DNA of 64,000 bases from Marinilabiliales bacterium. Lineage in GTDB: Bacteria; Bacteroidota; Bacteroidia; Bacteroidales; SZUA-534. Each line of letters opens with the position of its first letter. Positions within the stretch are counted from its first letter, which is position 1. Of this stretch, positions 42,717 through 51,299 are shown one piece after another. A program made the position numbers and the translations under genes. Location of the stretch: assembly GCA_003512955.1 (NCBI GenBank), contig DOTG01000041.1, forward strand, positions 62,001 to 126,000, written 5' to 3'. Under the pieces are notes generated by a model. The model did not search any database, was not told the DNA's origin, and saw only the letters and a list, made by a program, of their open reading frames with translations.

Positions 42717-44528
42717 CTATTCTACAACGGGACGAACGGTCCATTTTTCCAAGAAAGCAGGGCCATTATCTTCATTCTTATTTGCCGAATTACCAGTAAG
42801 GTTTGGGTTAGAATTAAGAGTTGACTGAAAAATTGGAAAATATTCATGTCCTTTTGTATAATATTGGTACGATGAAGCACTGGCCGTTTCGGCGGTTAGT
42901 TCATCAGTGCTAATTACCACTAAATCTTGTTCCTTACCATCAATAATAAATGTTTCTTTTGGAGCCAATAAATAATATGCATGTTCAACCAACTGATTAA
43001 GACGACCTTCATCATAAAAGAATCCCCAACGGAGCAGGTCAATACCGCGACCGTTTTCGCAACCGAATTCTTTTGGGCGTTCAACATTAGCTATCTGTTC
43101 AAACAAAGCATCAGCATTTGGGAAGTCGGAAAGTTGAATATCTTCAAGTGCAACACGCCTGCGTACTTCATTAATGTAGTCAATAGCCGTTTGATTAGGA
43201 CCATTAATTTCATTTTCACATTCGGCAGCACGCAATAATACATCGCTATATCGCATTAGGCGGAGGTTAATTCCACAATGCAACCCATTAGTAATGGAAC
43301 TATATACCTCATCACGTGCATTGGTGAACTTAGCAATTGAAATGCCTCCTTGTGCTGTATTCGAACGGATTTTATATAACCAATCCTGTTCATTTAATTC
43401 CTGCTGATAAACAGTATTGCTCCGGGGATCGCCATTGGGATATGCTGCTGTGTTCAATCCGGTATAGGTACTGTATTCACTTTCGTAGGTTGCCAAGGTC
43501 CAGTATAAACGGGGATCGAGGCGACCATCGGTACAGGTTTCTTTTTTAAACAGGTTATACAACCAGGGTGAAGCGGCAAGGTCACCCCAACTACCCAAAT
43601 CCTGCGAAGCATAATTACTTTCAACCGCATGCCCCTGAGTTGCATCGGAACTAATATTCACCGGAGTCCATTCCTCATCGGTGCCACCGGTGCCATAATC
43701 CATAAATTGAACTTCAAAAAGGCTTTCAGAGTTATTTTCATAGGCTGAACCTTCTCTAAAATTATCACCATAGTCTTCGGTTAGCTTGTAGGTACCATAA
43801 TCACCGGCAATAATGTCTTTTAATATTTCATTCGCATCGGAAAATTTATGCCTGAACATAAGTGCGCGAGCCAGATACCCTGCAGCAGAACCGCTGGTAG
43901 CCCGACCTTGAGCCCATTCGCCCCCTTTATCGCGCGATGGTAACATCTGCATGGCTTCGGTCAGGTCGGCTTCAATTTGGTCGAACACCTCATCTTGCGT
44001 GTTGTTTGAAGCATACATGGTATTAATATCAGAATATGAGGCATAATCAATAATTAATGGTACCGTCTGGTAATAAGTTGCCAGCTCATAATAGGCTAAA
44101 GAACGAAGGAAAAGAGCCTGACCTTTAATTTGATTGTAAGAATCTTCTGACATAGTTACCTCATCAACTTTCGATAATACAAAGTTTGTGCGGTTAACTA
44201 CATGGTAGTTGTCACGCCAAATCCACTCGTCACCAATTCCAATAGTACCCGGAGAGTTGAGTTTGTCGTATTCCAGATACCATTGTTGTGAAGAGTTCCA
44301 GACTTCGTCGCCCCGAACGGCATCTAAAGTATAACCCACGCGGGCAAATGTACCCTCAAGGCGGATACGGTTGTAACAGGCAATAATGGCCTCCTGTAAA
44401 TCTGATTCGGTATTGCCAAATTCATAAGTTGTCTGATAGTTCGGGTTCTGAACATCGAGCTGGTCATTACAGGCAGTCATGCCTCCAATTAGTGCCAGCA
44501 TTGTTAGAAATATATTTATCCTTTTCAT
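42717..44528 (-). CDS. SusD/RagB-like glycan-binding lipoprotein (arabinan PUL)
   Basis: 603 residues from the ATG at 44528; the frame extends upstream only to a TTG. The signal MKRINIFLTMLALIGGMTAC gives lipid Cys 20. SusD features: DQLDVQNPNYQTT, YNQIKGQALFLRSLAYYELATYYQTVPLI, RATSGSAAGYLARALMFRH, RLMRYSDVLLRAAECENEI, IDYINEVRRRVALEDIQL and RPKEFGCENGRGIDLLRW. It pairs with the SusC encoded 28 nt upstream and captures arabino-oligosaccharides, judging from its neighbours. A terminator hairpin directly follows. Confidence 0.96.
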   Translation of the reverse strand: MKRINIFLTMLALIGGMTACNDQLDVQNPNYQTTYEFGNTESDLQEAIIACYNRIRLEGTFARVGYTLDAVRGDEVWNSSQQWYLEYDKLNSPGTIGIGDEWIWRDNYHVVNRTNFVLSKVDEVTMSEDSYNQIKGQALFLRSLAYYELATYYQTVPLIIDYASYSDINTMYASNNTQDEVFDQIEADLTEAMQMLPSRDKGGEWAQGRATSGSAAGYLARALMFRHKFSDANEILKDIIAGDYGTYKLTEDYGDNFREGSAYENNSESLFEVQFMDYGTGGTDEEWTPVNISSDATQGHAVESNYASQDLGSWGDLAASPWLYNLFKKETCTDGRLDPRLYWTLATYESEYSTYTGLNTAAYPNGDPRSNTVYQQELNEQDWLYKIRSNTAQGGISIAKFTNARDEVYSSITNGLHCGINLRLMRYSDVLLRAAECENEINGPNQTAIDYINEVRRRVALEDIQLSDFPNADALFEQIANVERPKEFGCENGRGIDLLRWGFFYDEGRLNQLVEHAYYLLAPKETFIIDGKEQDLVVISTDELTAETASASSYQYYTKGHEYFPIFQSTLNSNPNLTGNSANKNEDNGPAFLEKWTVRPVVE

Positions 44529-44556
44529 ATTGATATTCAATTTTTAAAATTACTTT

Positions 44557-47500
44557 TTAGAATGAGAAGCGTGCACCAAACATAACTGTCCGAGGGGTTG
44601 GATAGGAACAATAGTTATAACCAGGTGTGTAAGTTCCTCCGGCAAAGTCAACATTATACCCTTTGTATTTGGTAAAAGTAGCCACATTTTGTGCCGATGC
44701 GTAAACACGGACACTGCTAACAGCACCTTTAAACCAATTATCGGGAAAGTTATAACCTAACTCAATATTAGCAATTTTGAAATATGAAGCATTCTGAATA
44801 AAACGCTGGCTAAACAAATCGTTCGTTATTGCATATTCTGAATTGTATGCTATCCGTGGTACATCGGTATTTGTGTTAACAGGTAAACCATTTACAGCCG
44901 CATCGGTTTCTGAATTATATGCATTCAATAAATCGACACTTTTATTGAGGGTCCGATAGGAACTATGCAATGTAAGATCCACAAAATCAACGGCTTTAAA
45001 TTTTGCAGCTCCATAAGTTGAAATACTAAGGTCAAAACCTCTCCATTCAGCACGTAAATTCAATCCATAATGTATTTTAGCTAACCCACTGCCCAAAATT
45101 GTCCGGTCACCCTCAAGGGTAATCTGGCCATCGTTGTTTACATCTTTGTACCTTATATCACCCTCTTTTGCACCTTCCTGTGTAACCAATGCACCCTCAT
45201 CGTTTACATTGTTGTCAATTTCAGATTGCGAGCGGAAAATGCCTTCAGAGACCATGCCATAAAACTGACCCACTTCACTGCCTATTTCGGTTCGACAGTA
45301 GCCATCGGTTTGTGGTTTGTTCAAAACATCCAATTCAATTACTTTATTTTTTAGAGTCGATAAATTTGCTGTAACATCGAACTTTACTGGATTTTTATGA
45401 TTGTGATAGCCAATTAAAAACTCTAATCCCGAGTTTTCAATAGTAGATGCATTCATTTTCACATCAGTGTTGGTAACACCTGCATTGGCAGGTACCTTTA
45501 CTCCATAATGAACATCTTCTGAGGTCGATTTAAAATAGTCGAAAGTAAATTCGAATTGATTGCTGAACATGGCTAAATCAAAACCTAGATCCAACGATTT
45601 TTTCTTTTCCCAACGAATTGAAGTGTTTACATAATTAGACACAGCCGAACCGGTAACTTTATTATTTCCAAAGCTATAGGTATAGTTTCCTCTCGACATA
45701 ACATCCATATATCCATAATTGGTAAGATTCTCGATACTACCCAGTTCACCATAACTACCACGAACTTTCAACAGGTTTATCATTGATTTGGCAACTTCTG
45801 GAAAAAAACTCTCCCTCTCAATACGCCAACCTGCTGAAATTGATGGAAACCAATCCCAACGGTCATCTGAGGAAAGGCGGCTTGATCCATCACGACGAGC
45901 TGTTAATGAAATAAGGTATTTTTCATCGAAATTGTAATTAAACCGACCTATATACGAAGCCATAATGTGTTCGCTTTCTTCACTGGCACCCGATGTTTCC
46001 TCAGTATTGCCAACTTGAAGATAATAAGGCTCAGCCAAGGTTACACCATCAGCGGTTAAAGTATGAAAAAGCTCATGCTGAAATGTTTGACCAACTACAG
46101 CATTAATATGGTTACGTCCGAATTTTCCTTCGTAAGTAACAAAGTTTTCAATAAGGGCATCACTATAATTACGATATCCTTCAGTCAATATTTCATTGCT
46201 CTTTGGCAGGTAATTGGTAGTACTTTGAATAAATGAAGGGATAAAGGTAAAATCTTTACAAATGGTTTTACTGTACGATAAATTTAGGTTGTAATCCAAC
46301 TTATGGTTACTGTTTTTTTGTCCAACCATATCAAAAAGGTCAACAATTGCCGAACCTGTAGAAACAATGCGGTCAACCGTTGTATTCCTTTGTATTAAAC
46401 TATTAGTAAGTAACACGTTGGTTACACGCAAGTCACCATGAATATCATCGTAATAGGTACCAAAACCATAAGAATCATACGTGTATTCTGATGCTGCCGA
46501 TATTTTATCGTCAAGTACCCAGGTTGATTCATCGTATGCTTTAATAGTGGGAGGTAAAAGAAGCACTGAAGCCATAACCGGGTATTGTGATCCATATAAA
46601 CCCTGTACGTACTCATTGGCATTACTAAGTGCCATATTATCCTGACTGCTATGGCTATAAACAATATTGGTTTTGAATTTTACAAATTTAACATCCATTG
46701 TATTGTTAATACGGGCTGTGTAACGGTCAAAATTAGGACCGGCACCCTCCATCGTCCCTTGCTGGCTAAAGTAATCGAGGCCAATATTGTATGTATTGTT
46801 AGCCCCACCACCCGACATGTTTATATTATGATTCTGGCGGATACCCGTTTTGAACGCCTCCTTAAACCAATCAGTATTCACTTTGGCTGTACCATCGGCA
46901 TTATACAAATAATTTGGGCTTAAAGGATTATATCCCGATGGAACACCCATATTCTCATAATTTTTATACGCCATGGTCACATATTTACCATACTGTTGGG
47001 CATCCATTACATCATATACCCCCTTTTGTACCTGATCCATACCAAAATAACCACTATAATCAATTTTCATGGCTTTGTTTTTCGTGCCTTGTTTTGTGGT
47101 AATGATAACCACACCGTTTGCAGCACGTGAACCATAAATAGCGGCTGCTGATGCATCTTTAAGTACTTGTAGCGATTCAATATCATTTGGTGAAAAATCG
47201 CGGATGGTTGTTCCCATAGGTACACCATCAATAACATACAATGGTGATGTACTGCCAAACGAACCTATACCACGGATACGGACGGTTGGGTCGGCTCCTG
47301 GTTGGCCATCGGTAGTAATTTGTATACCAGCTACTCGTCCTTCGAGCATAGTTGATATGTTCGAGTGCGATACTTTTTTCATCTCCTCGGTATTGACAAC
47401 GGCCACTGAACCTGTGAGGTCAACCTTGCGTTGTGTACCATAACCTATTACTACTACCTGGTCGAGTTCCATTATATCCGAATCCAAAGTGATGCTACCG

Positions 47501-47772
47501 AGTTCGGTTTTTCCTCCAAGGGTTACTTCAATTGTTTTGAATCCTATAAAAGAGACTACCAGTGAAGCATCTGAATGAACAGAAAGAGTGAAGTTTCCAT
47601 CAAAGTTGGCAATGGTACCATTGGTTGTACCTTTTTCTATTACGCTTGCGCCTGGAAGCGGTTCTCCATTATTGTCAACGATTTTACCATTTACTGTTAT
47701 GTTGCCTGTTTGTGCGTATGTTGCCGATGCGAGCGCCAGCAATCCCAACAGAATTAAATATAAATATTTCAT
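44557..47772 (-). CDS. SusC/RagA-like TonB-dependent outer-membrane transporter (arabinan PUL)
   Basis: 1071 residues. Signal peptide MKYLYLILLGLLALASATYAQ; a carboxypeptidase-regulatory-like domain (ITVNGKIVDNNGEPLPGASV); SusC hallmark MELDQVVVIGYGTQRKVDLTGS; plug (VRIRGIGSFGSTSPLYVIDG, LQVLKDASAAAIYGSRAANG); barrel ending PRTVMFGARFSF. It imports glycan fragments with the SusD partner. It is encoded 25 nt after the surface glycan-binding protein gene. The order SGBP-SusC-SusD is unusual, since SusE/F-type genes generally follow susD. Confidence 0.96.
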   Translation of the reverse strand: MKYLYLILLGLLALASATYAQTGNITVNGKIVDNNGEPLPGASVIEKGTTNGTIANFDGNFTLSVHSDASLVVSFIGFKTIEVTLGGKTELGSITLDSDIMELDQVVVIGYGTQRKVDLTGSVAVVNTEEMKKVSHSNISTMLEGRVAGIQITTDGQPGADPTVRIRGIGSFGSTSPLYVIDGVPMGTTIRDFSPNDIESLQVLKDASAAAIYGSRAANGVVIITTKQGTKNKAMKIDYSGYFGMDQVQKGVYDVMDAQQYGKYVTMAYKNYENMGVPSGYNPLSPNYLYNADGTAKVNTDWFKEAFKTGIRQNHNINMSGGGANNTYNIGLDYFSQQGTMEGAGPNFDRYTARINNTMDVKFVKFKTNIVYSHSSQDNMALSNANEYVQGLYGSQYPVMASVLLLPPTIKAYDESTWVLDDKISAASEYTYDSYGFGTYYDDIHGDLRVTNVLLTNSLIQRNTTVDRIVSTGSAIVDLFDMVGQKNSNHKLDYNLNLSYSKTICKDFTFIPSFIQSTTNYLPKSNEILTEGYRNYSDALIENFVTYEGKFGRNHINAVVGQTFQHELFHTLTADGVTLAEPYYLQVGNTEETSGASEESEHIMASYIGRFNYNFDEKYLISLTARRDGSSRLSSDDRWDWFPSISAGWRIERESFFPEVAKSMINLLKVRGSYGELGSIENLTNYGYMDVMSRGNYTYSFGNNKVTGSAVSNYVNTSIRWEKKKSLDLGFDLAMFSNQFEFTFDYFKSTSEDVHYGVKVPANAGVTNTDVKMNASTIENSGLEFLIGYHNHKNPVKFDVTANLSTLKNKVIELDVLNKPQTDGYCRTEIGSEVGQFYGMVSEGIFRSQSEIDNNVNDEGALVTQEGAKEGDIRYKDVNNDGQITLEGDRTILGSGLAKIHYGLNLRAEWRGFDLSISTYGAAKFKAVDFVDLTLHSSYRTLNKSVDLLNAYNSETDAAVNGLPVNTNTDVPRIAYNSEYAITNDLFSQRFIQNASYFKIANIELGYNFPDNWFKGAVSSVRVYASAQNVATFTKYKGYNVDFAGGTYTPGYNYCSYPTPRTVMFGARFSF

Positions 47773-47797
47773 AGTTTACATATTTTTATCTTAATGA

Positions 47798-49489
47798 TTA
47801 TTCAACAATTACGAGATATGAAACCTCGGTTACAAGCGCACAGTTCAAATCAGCACTATCAACAGTGATTCCTGCATACTTCTGGAAATGCGTTTCGCCG
47901 TTGGCGTAAGTAACATTATAAAGTATATCAGCCGTATTGTCGCCATTGTTTGTAACAGTAATTTCTACCTTTGAACCACTTATGTTTGAAGTGAACGTAT
48001 CCCAATTCCAGTCGCTGGTTAGCGTAGCAGTTCCATATCCAGAACCCCAACCAAAGTTATCCATGCGGACTACCGCATTTTCGGTTAAATCAGCTTTGCG
48101 GAGGATGGTACATGGGCTGTGCCAGTTGGCTAAGTTATCGGAGTAACAATACATGGTAATGGTTACACTGGTACCCGATGCCACCGAATATTCATCTGAA
48201 AATGCGGTCCACCATGCCGATGAGAAGTCCGTATTTCCTACCTGGGCAATACCTTTTATTAGAGTTAACGGGCAGGTTGTTGTTACGGTTTTTGTAGCAC
48301 CTACATAGGAGATTACTACAGATTGTGAACCTTCAACTGCAGGAATCTTTCCAAATTCAAGGGATTCTTTATCCATTACAGCGGTTGAACCATCGGAGTA
48401 AGTTGCAGTTACTACAATTCCTGTGGTGTTGAATATAATTGAGTCGCTATTAAAGAAATAATAGGTTGTAATAATTGGTGGAGTAGTAACCTCAAGGCTG
48501 TTAACAGGGTTGGTTACTTCGAGTGTGTAAATGGTTGATACAGCCTGACAGTAGGCTCCTTGTTTTGTTTTACTGTAAGCTACGGCAACGGTTTTGGAAC
48601 CCAGAGTTGTCATTTCGGGAATTACTGTGAACGATAAATCTGTTGAATCCACCTGTTCCGATGAACCATCGGCGAAAGTGACAGTTGCTGTTGCATCGCC
48701 CCAGAAGTTTTCGTCACCCAATTCAACAAATGCAGGGGTGCCTGCAACTGTAATTGATACCGGATTCACATCTTCAACAACCGTTACTTTTGAAGGGATG
48801 AGGTAAGCCTTTTTCATTTCGAAATAACTGCCATCGCAAATTAAAAAAGCAAGGATATCATCAGTGGCTGAAACCGGCTGTTGATAGGTTTCAACAAGTG
48901 TTGTACCGTTAGTGCCAACTGCAGTGGCTGTTACAAATGCATTACCCGTTGCTGAATGGTCAACTTCGAGTGTTACATAAGCTCCCTGCATGGTAGTACG
49001 GAAATCGTTCCAAATATCGCCATCGCCATCGGTATCGGGATAGTTTTGGGTAATCATAGCACCATCGTAATCACCATTACCCCAACCAAAAGCATCAGAA
49101 CGTAATACAAAGTATTCTGAATAGCCTTCGGCATCACGCTCTGCTGTTGCAAGGCAAAGGTTCCAGTTATTCCAGTTATTTGCACCACTTCCGTGATTTA
49201 CAAATTCCAAATGCATTAATTTATTGGTTGGAATGGTGAAATAATCAGAAAATGAAGTCCACCAAGCGGCACTGTTATCTTCGGCTCCTACAATCGATGT
49301 TGCGATGGTAAGGTAAGTAGTGTCGCCAGTGTTCTGATTTGCTTTGGCAGCGGCAATAGAGTCGATTTTACTCTGTAGGTCAGAGGGTGCATCAATGGAA
49401 TAAATATCCAACGACTCACACCCAACTAAGCTAATTGCTGCTAAAAATGCTGCACCCAAAGTGCACCTCAATAGTCTAGTTGTTTTCAT
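47798..49489 (-). CDS. Surface glycan-binding lipoprotein (SGBP-like) with duplicated binding domain
   Basis: 563 residues from the ATG at 49489, chosen over 49513 because it starts a lipoprotein signal (MKTTRLLRC...ISLVGC, lipid Cys 24). A short spacer helix (DAPSDLQSKIDSIAAAK) is followed by a beta-rich domain of about 65-232, two Ig-like domains (about 242-330 and 331-412) and a second copy of the first domain (about 416-563). The copies share SAAWWTSFSDYFTIP versus SSAWWTAFSDEYSVA and RSDAFGWGNGDY versus RMDNFGWGSGYG. Conserved Trp residues suggest carbohydrate stacking. As first gene of the arabinan susCD operon it probably captures polysaccharide at the cell surface. I do not recognise a named family. 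Confidence 0.75.
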   Translation of the reverse strand: MKTTRLLRCTLGAAFLAAISLVGCESLDIYSIDAPSDLQSKIDSIAAAKANQNTGDTTYLTIATSIVGAEDNSAAWWTSFSDYFTIPTNKLMHLEFVNHGSGANNWNNWNLCLATAERDAEGYSEYFVLRSDAFGWGNGDYDGAMITQNYPDTDGDGDIWNDFRTTMQGAYVTLEVDHSATGNAFVTATAVGTNGTTLVETYQQPVSATDDILAFLICDGSYFEMKKAYLIPSKVTVVEDVNPVSITVAGTPAFVELGDENFWGDATATVTFADGSSEQVDSTDLSFTVIPEMTTLGSKTVAVAYSKTKQGAYCQAVSTIYTLEVTNPVNSLEVTTPPIITTYYFFNSDSIIFNTTGIVVTATYSDGSTAVMDKESLEFGKIPAVEGSQSVVISYVGATKTVTTTCPLTLIKGIAQVGNTDFSSAWWTAFSDEYSVASGTSVTITMYCYSDNLANWHSPCTILRKADLTENAVVRMDNFGWGSGYGTATLTSDWNWDTFTSNISGSKVEITVTNNGDNTADILYNVTYANGETHFQKYAGITVDSADLNCALVTEVSYLVIVE

Positions 49490-49754
49490 AAATTTAAATT
49501 TGATAGAGTTCATTTGTTTTAATATTTCCAGTAACTTGTTATAAAAACATTCCTGTGATTTTGTTTTAGGTATTCCTTTTTTTTGTTTTAAAGTTTTATA
49601 AGTTTTTTTCTGTTTCTATTTTCTGAGATTTCAGGTAGTCATTAAACACTTATTTTAATAACCATTTGTGGTGGTTCAATACTTCCATTCAAAAAAGCCA
49701 ATTCAATAGAATTTAATTGCGGATGGCCCTTTTGGGAATCATTTCAGTAAAAGG

Positions 49755-49761
49755 GTGGACA
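49755..49761 (-). promoter_or_regulatory. TGTCCAC core (possible HTCS site), proximal
   Basis: The minus strand reads AACAAATGTCCAC here, identical over 13 bp to the site before the plus-strand GH43 operon. Unlike that site, no TAnnTTTG box lies 21 nt downstream (the sequence there is AAAAGGGC), so it may be an auxiliary site. Confidence 0.4.
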
Positions 49762-49996
49762 TTTGTTCGGCCATAAATAATTGGCACGGCCGGTAATTAA
49801 TCCAGGTGTTATATTTATCTGATTCATGCTTCTTTAATTTTGAATTTGATGCACACATATTATTAATAGATAAAATGAGGTTCTTTGAAAATGAAACCCA
49901 TGATTGCCATGGAACGGTTTCCATTCTTTTGAATCTGATTTTAGCATAGTGTTAAAGTTGTTTTTTAAAGCGATATAAAATTAATTTTAAGGATTC

Positions 49997-50032
49997 TGAA
50001 CTTAGTGTACTGATAGTTTTTTTGGGTGGACA
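49997..50032 (-). promoter_or_regulatory. TGTCCAC core with weak -7 box, distal
   Basis: ATTTGTCCACC on the minus strand (core 50032-50026) matches 11 bp of the site before the GH127 gene. Exactly 21 nt downstream is TAAGTTCA, matching four of six TAnnTTTG positions. This may be the main promoter of the SGBP-susC-susD-GH43 operon. Confidence 0.4.
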
Positions 50033-50335
50033 AATAGTTATTAGTGTAGAAATAACTACTAAACAATTATGCAGTTTTTGCCTTCTGAGATGATAAGATT
50101 TGACCAAACACTTACTTTTTTGGTTGTTTTCATCTTTCTATCAAACTTTTTAAAAATGCCAAAAACTACAAGTTAGCACTAAGAGGGTTTGACTATTTGT
50201 AATTTATTTTATCCTTGAAATCCGCAAATCAACTGGTAACTCGTTGAAAATCAATGGCAACTTGTGGAAATACAGTAATCTTTAAATATCACGGCAAAGG
50301 GTCAAGACGCTGTCTTTTTAAACTTGGATTGAGTA

Positions 50336-51013
50336 TTATTTTTTTGTTTTCAATCCCTTACAATACCCTATAAAACCACATGAATAAGGAACCGAACAAT
50401 GTTTGCCCATGGCTACATCCGGTTCCTTGTCCTCCTTAATCACTGATGCAAGTAATTCAAGATCCTGTTGTACCTCAGCTAGTCGTTTTTCCAATTGAGG
50501 GGTAATGTCTATGACTTTAAATGGTTGGTTATGCCCTTTTAATACCAGGTTGAATCCATTCAGTTTTGGTCCTAAGTAGGATTTGCAGACAAAATACTGG
50601 AGGCCGGCATCCCAAAGAAAATTACTTTTCAGATGGAAACTATTCTTAATTTCAAAAATATCTAAAGTTCCATCCTCATTTTGACGTAACACATCAACCA
50701 GCACCAACACCTGCTGGCTGATGATTCCGGCTTCGAAAAGAGTCACCTGTTTTTCAGCAGCGAGAATTCTTTGTGTGTGCGGGTGATATTCGGAATAGGC
50801 ATTACCCAACAGTGAACGCATATTGAAACCTTTGGGAAATAAATTCTTTTGTACCTGTTTTTCAAAACCAAACCCTTTTTTTAGTACCGCATCTTGTTTT
50901 TTAGGCAAGGTGGGTATAAGCTCCCTTTTGTGATGAAACAAATAGAGCATTTTGAGGCATTGCCTTCCCCGCATATAGGAGGTTTTTGAAAAAATCCAGC
51001 TTGGATGATCCAT
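50336..51013 (-). CDS. Stand-alone Cas4/DUF2779-like PD-(D/E)XK nuclease domain protein
   Basis: 225 residues from the ATG at 51013; the frame extends upstream only to a TTG. It has the marks of an iron-sulfur RecB-type nuclease: N-terminal C19 in YMRGRQCLK, D107 in VLVLVDVL, E121-x-K123 in LDIFEIKNS, Q139 in DAGLQYFVCK, and C-terminal C206, C212 and C218 in KHCSVPYSCGFIGYC. One early and three late cysteines are the Cas4/AddB pattern for a 4Fe-4S cluster. The SKTSYMRGRQCLKMLYL opening resembles DUF2779 proteins, which are usually much longer; here only the nuclease domain exists. No CRISPR array or cas gene is nearby. Its function is unknown; DNA repair or defence are guesses. Confidence 0.7.
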   Translation of the reverse strand: MDHPSWIFSKTSYMRGRQCLKMLYLFHHKRELIPTLPKKQDAVLKKGFGFEKQVQKNLFPKGFNMRSLLGNAYSEYHPHTQRILAAEKQVTLFEAGIISQQVLVLVDVLRQNEDGTLDIFEIKNSFHLKSNFLWDAGLQYFVCKSYLGPKLNGFNLVLKGHNQPFKVIDITPQLEKRLAEVQQDLELLASVIKEDKEPDVAMGKHCSVPYSCGFIGYCKGLKTKK

Positions 51014-51062
51014 TTTATACAATTATAGCACCTGAATGTAATAAATAACCCTGGAGGTAACA

Positions 51063-51102
51063 ATTAAAAAAGCAGGAATTAAAGTCACTCAATTCCTGCT
51101 TT
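51063..51102 (-). terminator. Terminator downstream of the giant T9SS protein gene
   Basis: A 12-bp perfect stem (AAAGCAGGAATT with AATTCCTGCTTT, 51069-51080 and 51091-51102), a 10-nt loop and a T-run on the minus strand. It lies about 200 nt after the stop at 51300 and ahead of the nuclease gene. Confidence 0.85.
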
Positions 51103-51299
51103 ACTTCGCGGGCAGTTAATTTATTCTATTTGGCAATCAGTTTTGATGTTGACCTTTCATTTATAGTAGCAACCTGAATAACACCCAAATTGGGCGATTC
51201 TCTCTCACCTTTCGATAAATTGGGTACCACACATCGGGAAGCAGATTTATCTGCAGGTATTTTTCTTAATTAAACGACATTGAATCGCATTTATAAATT

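Larger units (their letters stand above)
49490..50335. other. Long intergenic region upstream of the SGBP-susCD operon
   Basis: About 850 bp without a convincing gene. It holds two TGTCCAC cores on the minus strand (49755-49761 and 50026-50032) and a 7-bp inverted repeat CCCTTTT/AAAAGGG (49727-49755) that touches the first. A 61-codon minus-strand frame at 49739-49924 has no recognisable features and is not annotated. If transcription starts near the distal site, the leader is about 500 nt. Confidence 0.6.

Noticed and set aside
49739..49924. 61-codon minus-strand frame upstream of the SGBP gene
   Set aside because: No signal, motif or coding bias that I can see; it spans a putative regulator site.
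50304..50316. AAGAC-GCT-GTCTT hairpin as a terminator of the nuclease gene
   Set aside because: The stem is only 5 bp and its T-run is on the plus strand, opposite to the gene.
50336..51102. Possible CRISPR-Cas remnant because of the Cas4-like gene and a nearby palindromic repeat
   Set aside because: The palindrome is a single terminator hairpin; no repeat-spacer array and no other cas gene were seen.
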